A stretch of 64,000 bases of DNA from Xanthostigma xanthostigma (Eukaryota; Arthropoda; Insecta; Raphidioptera; Raphidiidae): NCBI GenBank assembly GCA_963575645.1, contig OY754472.1:32179401-32243400 (forward strand), in the 5' to 3' direction. This document shows, in pieces, positions 56,470 through 64,000 of this stretch. Position 1 is the stretch's first letter; every line of letters begins with the position of its first letter. The notes under the pieces were generated by a model, which saw only the letters and a list, made by a program, of their open reading frames with translations, did no database searches and was not told the DNA's origin. Made by a program: the position numbers and the translations under genes.

Positions 56470-56770
56470 TGTTGTATTACAATATGAAGCTCAGATGACA
56501 GATCGAAGAAATATTTTACAAAAATTGTCATATAGAGGAGCAAGTAGCAAAAGCGTTGAGCTAAGCCGTCAGATGGCATCATGCAGCATTGCTGTGACGT
56601 TGTTCAGCGTTGCTCGCTGTTTCAAAATTAAAGCCGTTAGATGGCAGTATGCAGTATTGTGTCTGTTGTATAACAATATGAAGGTCAGATGACAGATCGA
56701 AGTGTTGACGTTGTTTCAAAATTAAAGCCATCAGATGGCAGACGTTGTTCAGCGTTGCTGTATTTTAATT
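56470..56770 (+). repeat. Tandem repeat, period about 194 bp
   Basis: ACAATATGAAGCTCAGATGA and ACAATATGAAGGTCAGATGA, each followed by CAGATCGAAG, begin the units. TTTCAAAATTAAAGCCGTTA and TTTCAAAATTAAAGCCATCA recur, each followed by GATGGCAG. The 92-codon frame here follows the repeat. Confidence 0.7.
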
Positions 56771-57767
56771 ACTTTACAGAAACAAAAGCAATAATACATT
56801 TTTTAGTTGTCGATGTCAGTAGAGCAAGCAATTATCTGTAAAATGATATATAATTTATGTGGAGAAATTGTGAGGTTTTTTCTAAAAAAAGAGGCAAACA
56901 TCTTTAACCTTAGCGTATATATGATAGGTACTATGACAAAGCTTCCGGCTAGAAAGCTCAGCGGTGTAAAGGTCGTGGGTTCCGTTAGTTTAAATTTGGG
57001 CAAACGTGCTTAAAAGGGCAAAAAAATTCTTAACCAAAAAAAATCACTCAAAAATTGACACAGGCGAATGCCTGAATAAAAATCCTACCACTCGACAAAT
57101 AAAGACAAACATAATCAAAACCATTTTAGTATTTTTCAAATTAATTTATTTAATAAACAAGGCTATTGTCGATCTAAAGAATGATAAATATCGCATGTGT
57201 CGTACCGACTGATATAAGAAAAGGGCGCCAGGACAAAAGACCATACGAGGCAACACAACCGGTCCAAGATTGTGTGCGAGAAAAGGATTTTGGAAACAAA
57301 ATAGCCCTAGAAAAAATCAACACAACACAAAATCACAACGAATTGAACCATCCAAGAAAATACCCTATACGCTAAATCGTACGACAATGCTGACAATTCA
57401 ATTCCTGCAATAAAGTACGCTTACAATATATAACATATTAATATTAAATAATTAACATTAATAACACATTAAAATCAGTGGCGTCATCTACGCCAAAACA
57501 CAGGCCTACCACTGGCAGCACCGTAAAATATTTTGGATGTCTGTGGAGACGCTATATTATACGAATTTTTTAAAATGTTTGTGTTATGTATTTATACGAA
57601 TTTTATTAGTTTGCTGTGAATAAATTTAAAATTATTTTAAAAAATTGTACGCCAGATAGTTGTGAATGTTACTTTCGAAAGAATTTAAGCAATTTTATTA
57701 ACTTTGTGTATTTTATTACAACTTTTTACTTGAATGGAGTGTTACTCCGTTCAAGTAAATATTCAAT

Positions 57768-58910
57768 ATGTCAAAGTGTAGTCAATGTGATATCAAGATA
57801 AATAGGCAGTATGATGACGTTCTTATGTGTACTAGTACGTGCAACGGAATCTATCATATTGCATGTGCTAATGTTTCTGAAGAAAATTATACGAATATGA
57901 AAATCAATAAATCAATTAATGCTTGGACATGTATAAAGTGCCAAAACCCAGTAGCTGTGACTGAACACACAGAAACTTTAAACAAGGAAATAACAAACTG
58001 TTCGAGCTCAGATCTAAACATGAAGCTCCAAACTATGCTAGTTAACCAAACTGAAATGTTAGCTATAATAAAACAATTACAAATAAAAATTAATCAATTA
58101 TGTGAAGAGAATAAAACTAAAGATACTATGATAAATGATTTGAAAAATAGTGTTGCGCAAATGATTAAAGGAAGCAAATCTAGTCACACAGATCGCAAAA
58201 TAAATAACTATCAAATTGATCATTCAAAATACTTAAAAGGAAACGTGTTAGAGGAAAAGCCAAGTAGCAACAAAACAAGAGCTACTGGAAAAAATAAAAC
58301 AGATAGTGAGCCTCACAAAGATATGAATAAATCCACTCAGAAGATGGATATAATTACTATTACGGAAGATATAATTGACACATATAGTAAAGATGGTACT
58401 AGTCTACACACGGTTGATCTTCATAATGAAAATACTGAAAGAGATGATCAATCTGTCCCACAGGAGAAATCAAGCGTCAGAACAAATGGGGATGAATCAA
58501 ACGAAGTAAACGAAGATGACAATTTGGACTGGAAAACTGTGGAACCTAAACGGCGCAGAAGAAATACAATACTGACCTATGGTGAAGCTTCTAATGAGGA
58601 TAATAAATCCATGAAATGTGATTTTGCTGCTGCAGCTCGCAAAGTATGGATCAGTGTCAGTAGAGTTGCTCTCGATACCACAGAAGATGTAATTATGAAA
58701 CATTTAAATGCGAAATTTCCTGGTAATCATTTTACAGTAGAAGCTTTGCCCAAACGAGAAAATGCACTTAGTTTGGCCTTTAAAATCAGTGCGGACTATT
58801 GTCTGAAAGAAGAATTAGAGAAAGGTAAATATTGGCCGAAAGACGTGATTATCAAAAAGTTCAAGTTTTTTCGAGTTAAACAGACAGCAGAAAAAGAGTG
58901 GTCAAGATGA
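57768..58910 (+). CDS. LINE ORF1 protein with PHD-type zinc finger
   Basis: Probable RNA-binding/chaperone partner of ORF2 in the retrotransposition particle. Residues 4-58 form a C4-H-C3 PHD-like finger: C4, C7, C21, C25, H30, C33, C55 and C58, with W53 two residues before C55 as in PHD fingers. PHD-like fingers in ORF1 are known from CR1-group elements. Residues of about 84-135 are leucine- and charge-patterned and likely coiled coil for oligomerisation. A Lys/Asn/Ser-rich linker follows. Residues of about 288-375 (starting VWISVSRVALDTTED) resemble the C-terminal RRM-like domain of insect LINE ORF1s. The start ATG at 57768 is just upstream of the first finger Cys. The frame is intact, 380 residues. 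Confidence 0.85.
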   Translation: MSKCSQCDIKINRQYDDVLMCTSTCNGIYHIACANVSEENYTNMKINKSINAWTCIKCQNPVAVTEHTETLNKEITNCSSSDLNMKLQTMLVNQTEMLAIIKQLQIKINQLCEENKTKDTMINDLKNSVAQMIKGSKSSHTDRKINNYQIDHSKYLKGNVLEEKPSSNKTRATGKNKTDSEPHKDMNKSTQKMDIITITEDIIDTYSKDGTSLHTVDLHNENTERDDQSVPQEKSSVRTNGDESNEVNEDDNLDWKTVEPKRRRRNTILTYGEASNEDNKSMKCDFAAAARKVWISVSRVALDTTEDVIMKHLNAKFPGNHFTVEALPKRENALSLAFKISADYCLKEELEKGKYWPKDVIIKKFKFFRVKQTAEKEWSR

Positions 58911-58935
58911 AATTTATGGAAAAAAAGTTTCCAAT

Positions 58936-61821
58936 GTGACAAATAATATTAGATCTAAGCTCACTAAACTACGTGTTTGTCATCTTAACATTCGAAGTAT
59001 TCGGAAGAAAGTGGACGAGATCAATATCTTGTTAAAAACACTACATCTCCCCGACATAGTGTGTCTTACAGAAACATGGTGTAAACAATATGAAATCGAA
59101 GTCATAAAACTTAATGAGTATACTTTGTCTGACTTTTTCTGCCGCTCAACCAATAAAGGTGGAGGAATAGCCATTTTTGTTAAATCTACTCTGAAAGCGA
59201 CAATAAAATCAATAAAAAATGTACAAAGGACAAAACAGATATTTGAATATGCTACTGTTAATGTCGTATATGCAAATCTCAGTATCAATGTATCTTGCAT
59301 ATATAGAGCCCCCGCAACAGATTTGTCAGAGTTCAAAACAAGCTGTGATCAATTTCTTACAGAACTGAACTGCTTTTCAAACCCCATGTTTTTAGTAGGT
59401 GACTTTAATGTCAATTTTGACAAAGAAGTCAACAATAAGGACGCTAGAGAGATACGTAATATCTTTGTCAATTTTGGACTAAGGCAATGTTTTCATGAAT
59501 TTTCAAGAATTCACAATAACTCAAGAACAGTAATAGATAACATTTTCACTAACGTTGGTGAAATTGAAACAGAAACCATCCCGATAGATATATCGGATCA
59601 CTTCATGCAGCTATGTACTTTTTTGATCGATCTGCGAAAGGAACAAACTAACAACTTAGAATCAAGACGTCCCTTTAACAATAAACATAATGTCGAATTA
59701 TTCAGATACTTACTATCGTCCGTCAAATGGGATGACATTATTCATAGTTCGGGCAAAGTGGATGAAAACTTTGAGAGGTTCTGGAATAATTTTCAGCATA
59801 TTGTCGACATAGCTTTTCCAACGGAATATTTCAAATCGAAGACCAAGACAAACGTACGACAATGGATAACACAAGAAATTGAAGAGCAAGGTATGTTACT
59901 ACGTGACATACACAAGTTGTACAAACAAACTAATGACGATGATATTTTCAAAATCTATAAAACACTCAAAAGTAAGTACAATAGAGATATCACAACCGCA
60001 AAAAGATCATACAATGAAGCGAAGATTCGAAATGCCAAAATCACATCAAAAGCAGTATGGGACGTTATAAACTCAAACGTGAACATAAAACGGGGAAGCA
60101 AAAATGCTTTTAGTTTCATGAACGAACATGGAACAACACACAAGGATATGAAAGAAACAGCTAAGACCTTCAATTCCTTCTTTATTAACTCAGCGAAAGA
60201 TCTTATAGACGAGGAAAAAGCACTGAAACCAGACCTGGATTCAACCTCTAATTCGATATATCAGTCTTTGTACCTATTTCCTACAGATCACAATGAAATG
60301 CGTAACATCATAAACTCTATTGCGAAAAAGAATTCGGCAGGATTTGACGGCATCCCATGCTCACTGCTTGGTAAAGTAGTAGATCTGATATGCTATCCTT
60401 TGAGTACGTTAGTCAATTGCTCTTTTATGGACGGGACCTTTCCCACTAAGCTAAAACAAGTCATTGTCTGTCCAATACATAAAAAGAACGATCCATCAAT
60501 TTTAAGTAATTACAGGCCTGTTGCGCTCCTATCAGTGTTTGCCAAAATTTATGAAAAGGCATTCTACATCAGACTTATGGCATTTATCTATAGTCAGCGT
60601 GTATTAGCAAAGAACCAATATGGATTTATTAAGGACTCTTCAACACAAGATGCAGTTATTGAACTAGTAAATTATGTCACTGAAAACTTGGACAATAATA
60701 AAAAAACAGCATGTATCTTCTTCGATCTAAGCCGTGCCTTTGACACTATACATCATCATCGTCTGCTAGACAAACTACAGGACTATGGAATCAGAGGCCT
60801 ACCCTTAGAGTGGCTAACCTCCTATCTGTCAGGTCGTAGTCAGGCGGTAAAAATGAAAATAGATAACAACATCGTTTTTTCAGAATTCCAATCAGTTTCA
60901 ATGGGTGTGCCGCAAGGTAGTGTATTGGGACCTGTTCTATTTATTTTATATGTGAACAACATGTCTACTAGGATAAAAAACCATTTCATTATCCAGTTTG
61001 CCGATGATACATCAGCAGCTATATCTAGTTCAAATATAGAAACTTTAAGTGATAAGGTGAATGACTGTGCCTCAAAAATGACTCAGTACTGTGAGATGTC
61101 TGGTCTTGTATTGAACAGTTCTAAAACGGACCTTATGCTGTACTCCGCTAAAGAACCTAAAAATCAAAGTCTTTTATTACGATTAGGAAATAAAACCGTT
61201 AAACAAAGCAGTGAAGTGAAGTTCCTAGGACTATACCTAGGTTTCAACTTGTCCTGGCATAGCCAAATCAACAGTATAACTAATAAACTAGCTAAAAGCT
61301 GCTTTGTGTTATGGCAATTACGGAACTTTGTCAACTTAGAAGTACTATTAACATACTATTACGCCCATGTGTACTCAATATTAAATTATGGAATTTTATG
61401 TTGGGGTACTGCAACAAAAACTTATGAAGTATTTTTAGCACAGAAAAAAATCATAAGAACAATGACTTTTAAAAATAAAAGTTTCTCGTGTAGGGAACTC
61501 TTCAAAAAACTAAATATTTTAACTGTCACAGCTATGTATATTCTTAATTCGGTTGTATATGCAAGGAAGAACATTGATAAAGTTTCCCAATACAAGACTG
61601 TCAGTAACTATAATCTTAGAAACGAAAATTTAACGCTACCACAGCATAGACTGGCTCTTTCAGCAAAAGGGCCTTTGATTATGTCTATAAAATGCTTTAA
61701 TCATCTGCCAATTGACTTAAAGAAAATAAACAATTCTACTCTTTTTAAAAGAAAAGTTAAACTACTTTTATTAAAGCATAGCATTTATTCTATGGACGAA
61801 TTTTTTAATATTGTATTTTAA
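58936..61821 (+). CDS. LINE ORF2: endonuclease and reverse transcriptase
   Basis: It nicks target DNA and reverse transcribes element RNA from the nick. An exonuclease-endonuclease-phosphatase domain starts at about residue 11 (LRVCHLNIRSI), with LTETW near residue 45, GDFN at 155-158 and the SDH motif at 220-222. RT covers about 510-705, with motif A FFDLSRAFD (Asp 597), GVPQGSVLGP and catalytic FADD (688-691). The thumb (EVKFLGLYLG) and a C-terminal domain follow; there is no RNase H. The length of 961 is usual for the group. The annotated start is a GTG; the only nearby ATG (58934) is followed at once by TGA in another frame. The frame is open further upstream into ORF1. A seven-A run at 58920-58926 lies between an ATGA at the ORF1 stop and this frame, so one lost or gained A, or recoding, would join them. 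Otherwise intact. Confidence 0.85.
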   Translation: MTNNIRSKLTKLRVCHLNIRSIRKKVDEINILLKTLHLPDIVCLTETWCKQYEIEVIKLNEYTLSDFFCRSTNKGGGIAIFVKSTLKATIKSIKNVQRTKQIFEYATVNVVYANLSINVSCIYRAPATDLSEFKTSCDQFLTELNCFSNPMFLVGDFNVNFDKEVNNKDAREIRNIFVNFGLRQCFHEFSRIHNNSRTVIDNIFTNVGEIETETIPIDISDHFMQLCTFLIDLRKEQTNNLESRRPFNNKHNVELFRYLLSSVKWDDIIHSSGKVDENFERFWNNFQHIVDIAFPTEYFKSKTKTNVRQWITQEIEEQGMLLRDIHKLYKQTNDDDIFKIYKTLKSKYNRDITTAKRSYNEAKIRNAKITSKAVWDVINSNVNIKRGSKNAFSFMNEHGTTHKDMKETAKTFNSFFINSAKDLIDEEKALKPDLDSTSNSIYQSLYLFPTDHNEMRNIINSIAKKNSAGFDGIPCSLLGKVVDLICYPLSTLVNCSFMDGTFPTKLKQVIVCPIHKKNDPSILSNYRPVALLSVFAKIYEKAFYIRLMAFIYSQRVLAKNQYGFIKDSSTQDAVIELVNYVTENLDNNKKTACIFFDLSRAFDTIHHHRLLDKLQDYGIRGLPLEWLTSYLSGRSQAVKMKIDNNIVFSEFQSVSMGVPQGSVLGPVLFILYVNNMSTRIKNHFIIQFADDTSAAISSSNIETLSDKVNDCASKMTQYCEMSGLVLNSSKTDLMLYSAKEPKNQSLLLRLGNKTVKQSSEVKFLGLYLGFNLSWHSQINSITNKLAKSCFVLWQLRNFVNLEVLLTYYYAHVYSILNYGILCWGTATKTYEVFLAQKKIIRTMTFKNKSFSCRELFKKLNILTVTAMYILNSVVYARKNIDKVSQYKTVSNYNLRNENLTLPQHRLALSAKGPLIMSIKCFNHLPIDLKKINNSTLFKRKVKLLLLKHSIYSMDEFFNIVF

Positions 61822-61877
61822 ATATATTGTATTTTTTGACTTACTCTTCACTTTTGGTGTACACAGAGTGAAATAAA

Positions 61878-61917
<40 letters not shown>

Positions 61918-61918
61918 A
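61878..61918 (+). repeat. (TTA)n LINE tail
   Basis: About thirteen TTA/ATT units end the LINE; TTATAATTATTCGGATC follows. Confidence 0.95.
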
Positions 61919-61929
61919 TTATTCGGATC

Positions 61930-62480
61930 TTTTTATTTTGACACTGAAATCAAAATTAACAACCATCAGCCAATCCAAACTCCAACAAAATCCGACAACC
62001 AAAAAATCAAATATCAAATTCAAAATAGACAAATCGTCAATCCAAAAACGATCTATCCAAAATTCAACACTCCAAAACAAATCGAACTGCCTAACGACAG
62101 TCGATTCCAAAAAAAATAATATTCACAAATATTATTTCTCAATTCCCAAAAAAAATCGTTCATCTATCATCGATGCGGCCTCTGTCACGGCTCGTCGGCC
62201 TCTGTCTCTGCTATATCGCCCTCCAGACCAGATCGCGACAGCTTATAACAGCAACGTACTCTCTTGCGCGCATCACAGTCGACCGGACTTCTCAGTCGCA
62301 CTCATTCATTAGCGCGTATTTCGTTTTGTAACATGATTAGCTATGTCGTCTGGCGCTCGTCAATGCTACAGTGTTCAAAGCCAGAGTTTGATTTTTTTTA
62401 TAACATCGGCTCGATATAATTTTTTTTTTGGGGGCCACCAATTGTGAACCGTTACAGTACCTATACAAGAGAATATCTTT
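61930..62480. other. AC-rich then mixed DNA, possibly an LTR-element fragment
   Basis: 61938-62160 is strongly A- and C-rich on the plus strand, which keeps a 124-codon frame open without domains. Near 62430 a T-run, GGGGGCCACCAATTGTGAAC and CGTTACAG recall the region next to LTRs in some insect retrotransposons, but no LTR pair is seen in the window. Confidence 0.3.
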
Positions 62481-62494
62481 AATGATGGTCAGAA

Positions 62495-62868
62495 TATAAT
62501 ATCTTTGTCACGATGTTCGTCCGCGCTAATCTCCGAAACTACTGAACCGATTTTAATGAAATTTCGTAAATGTGTCTTGCTTGGTTCAACTTACGCTATA
62601 GATAGTTTTTATTAAATAATTTATACAAAATTCCGGTGTTTTCTCAAAAATAAACTGTTTCACTAACATGTAGCGACATCATATAGAATTCACTCACAGC
62701 TATTAATTCAAAAGCAAATTAAAAAAAAATGTTAGTACTAAGTAGCGAAGTAGTTCAGAAGTAAATCTGGCAGAAAGCTATTAGTTCAGACGCCGGGCCG
62801 CAAACGAAATACATTTTGCAGAATTATATTTATCGCACCCGGGTGAAATCAGGATGAACCGCCAGTAA
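62495..62868 (+). repeat. Dispersed repeat with CACCCGGGTGAAA end, copy 2
   Basis: ATCTTTGTCACGATGTTCGT then CCGAAACTACTGAACCGATT at the start and CGCACCCGGGTGAAATCAGG at the end; the end matches 3383-3713. Confidence 0.55.
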
Positions 62869-62904
62869 TTTATAAGTTATCTTTTGGTATCATCAAATTA
62901 CAAC

Positions 62905-62992
62905 TGGATTAATATCATTGAACGCGGCCACGAGAATCTAGTTCAGTGGCTAACTCGCTAACCATTAACGCGACGCTATTATCGAGCTGAAA
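62905..62992 (-). mobile_element. Possible tRNA-like SINE head
   Basis: On the minus strand AATGGTTAGCGAGTTAGCCA is A-box-like and GGCCGCGTTCAATG B-box-like, about 35 bp apart. There is no body copy for comparison and no cloverleaf of a functional tRNA. Confidence 0.3.
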
Positions 62993-63296
62993 TATACATC
63001 GCACTAAAAAATTTATATAAAAGTTGCACAAACGAGACGAAGCCAATAATTCGCATTGCATAAGATGAAAATTCGACTTACGAAGGTGTCGATTGTAATC
63101 CAATCCCTTGTGGAATATAGTACGCATATACGTGTGTGGAATGTTGGTTACTTACGCATACATGGTAGGTACCTACAATAAAATTGATAGTAGAGAGATG
63201 ATTCGAGAGAGACCTCGCCCCGGGGCCCCATCTGTCTTCTGGTGCCGCTCCATTACAGGTGTCAGTCACCTCTATATTATGTTGTGCTTGCGCTCA

Positions 63297-63313
63297 ACAC
63301 ACACACACACACA
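63297..63313. repeat. (AC)n microsatellite
   Basis: Eight AC units. Confidence 0.9.
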
Positions 63314-63461
63314 CTTTGCTCATTCTGTGAGTTCTGATTCCCTGGTTTAAGAGAGATCAACACGTGATGACACGACGAACCAGTCTAAATATCAAACAAA
63401 CCATAATCGAATAATTTTTACCCGATTACAGCAAAGCCAAAATGAAAGGTTATGTATGTTA

Positions 63462-63660
63462 CACCGAGCGGGGTGGCGTAGTGGTGAGAACATTAGACTT
63501 GTGGCTGGGATTTTTTTCTGCTGCCTCTCGCCGAGAAACGGTAATTCTTGTACCAGTCATCTTGTTGAGGTTTTCTATGGTTTCCCTCAATAATTCCTGA
63601 TGAATATCGAGATGGTAGTCTAAGAGCCAGCTTAAATCTGACAACACATTTTTTACGGTA
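63462..63660 (+). mobile_element. tRNA-headed SINE S1, copy 2 (B-box lost)
   Basis: CACCGAGCGGGGTGGCGTAG holds an A-box (GGTGGCGTAGTGG). After CTTGTGGCTGGGATT the sequence jumps via a T-run to CTGCTGCCTCTCGCCGAGAA, so the B-box segment present in copy 1 is deleted. The body then matches copy 1 (ACGGTAATTC, GGTTTCCCTCAA) and continues further. Minus-strand frames of 62-69 codons across it are not genes. Confidence 0.7.
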
Positions 63661-63782
63661 TCTGAAATTTCGTCCAGTGAGACTTCTATACCCAGTAAAC
63701 AAGCAATGGGTACTAGCTAAGCTCGGCCGCGGTAGGTTTGGGGTCCCTCAGGTGAGTCAGGTAGGAAAATTAAGTAAATTTT

Positions 63783-63960
63783 TAAAGTATTTTACGGCGT
63801 CTGCCGTTTTAATATGTTATAATGTACCTCTAGAAAAATTGAAAAATAACTATGGCTGCTGATTTTTAAGGTTGCAACATCCCGGCAGCCACTTTTCAAA
63901 ATTCGAAAAAAAATTAAAGTATTTTACGGCGTCTGCCATTTTAATATATTATTTATTGAA
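63783..63960 (+). repeat. Tandem repeat, period 134 bp, running to the window end
   Basis: AAAGTATTTTACGGCGTCTG at 63783-63785 and again near 63917, each followed by CCRTTTTAATAT. The right unit may extend past 64000. Confidence 0.7.
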
Positions 63961-64000
63961 CTATTTTGAGCTAATATTGAAAATGGCTGACATTTTTCCG

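Larger units (their letters stand above)
57400..61918 (+). mobile_element. Two-ORF non-LTR retrotransposon (CR1/jockey group), nearly complete
   Basis: ORF1 (57768-58910) and ORF2 (58936-61821) are followed by a short 3' UTR, an AATAAA at 61872 and a (TTA)n tail to 61918. The 5' boundary was not located; 57400 is a guess at the start of the 5' UTR, and no target duplication was identified. ORF1 with a PHD-type zinc finger and ORF2 with an apurinic-type endonuclease plus RT but no RNase H place it near CR1/jockey elements. Confidence 0.85.

Noticed and set aside
56940..57000. tRNA-like AAAGCTCAGCGGTGTAAAGG / TCGTGGGTTCCG
   Set aside because: Box spacing is too short and no cloverleaf forms; treated as chance or old SINE debris.
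61938..62312. 124-codon frame downstream of the LINE
   Set aside because: AC-rich composition alone removes stops; the product is low-complexity Lys/Asn/Ser/Thr and lacks domains.

Overview
The window is AT-rich, gene-poor eukaryotic DNA built almost entirely from transposable elements. Non-LTR retrotransposons with (TTA)n tails, tRNA-headed SINEs, many hAT, PIF/Harbinger and piggyBac MITEs and Penelope-like short retroelements together suggest an arthropod, most likely an insect; I cannot name the order. I found no convincing host gene, no structural RNA gene and no CRISPR array. The only long reading frames that make sense belong to two non-LTR retrotransposons.

Layout. 0-5 kb: simple and tandem repeats, a Harbinger-type MITE (3069-3350) and a hAT MITE with an exact 8-bp target duplication (4746-5142). 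6-8 kb: a 2-kb non-autonomous hAT (5956-7924) with a 422-bp near-palindrome nested in it. 9-19 kb: dispersed modules shared between two loci, Penelope-like family A copy 1 (11692-11920), a tRNA-headed SINE, and a 753-bp foldback (13858-14610). 19-30 kb: repeated modules, a piggyBac MITE with TTAA (20383-20972), Penelope-like family B copy 1, a TA-flanked MITE, a duplicated Harbinger MITE, a hAT MITE and family A copy 2. 30.1-33.36 kb: one element with very long imperfect inverted repeats. 33.6-40 kb: a SINE head, CGGTCG-rich repeats, and several hAT MITEs, two of which abut and share one triplicated 8-bp target. 40.5-43.1 kb: a 5'-truncated LINE between identical 439-bp direct repeats, inserted into a family B copy. 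43-57 kb: family A copy 3, Harbinger, hAT and foldback elements, and family B copy 3. 57.4-61.9 kb: a nearly complete two-ORF LINE (PHD-finger ORF1, endonuclease-RT ORF2). 62-64 kb: AC-rich unique DNA, SINEs and a small tandem repeat.

How the parts work together. Most elements here lack their own enzymes. The hAT, piggyBac, Harbinger and TA-flanked MITEs would need transposases supplied from elsewhere. The SINEs and the two short Penelope-like families would need reverse transcriptase from elsewhere. The 57.4-61.9 kb LINE may be a source of LINE machinery, although its ORF2 start looks disturbed.

Most notable observations: (1) two short retroelement families, each with inverted arms, a roughly 35-bp one-sided tail and 10-15-bp target duplications, carry a hammerhead-ribozyme-like core (CTGAAGA, short stem-loop, GAAACGTT) whose stem covaries between families; (2) a LINE insertion with an exceptionally long, identical 439-bp target duplication; (3) two unrelated hAT MITEs inserted at the same 8-mer, leaving three copies of it; (4) an unusual density of long hairpin-forming elements. 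All assignments come from reading the sequence alone; no database search was possible.
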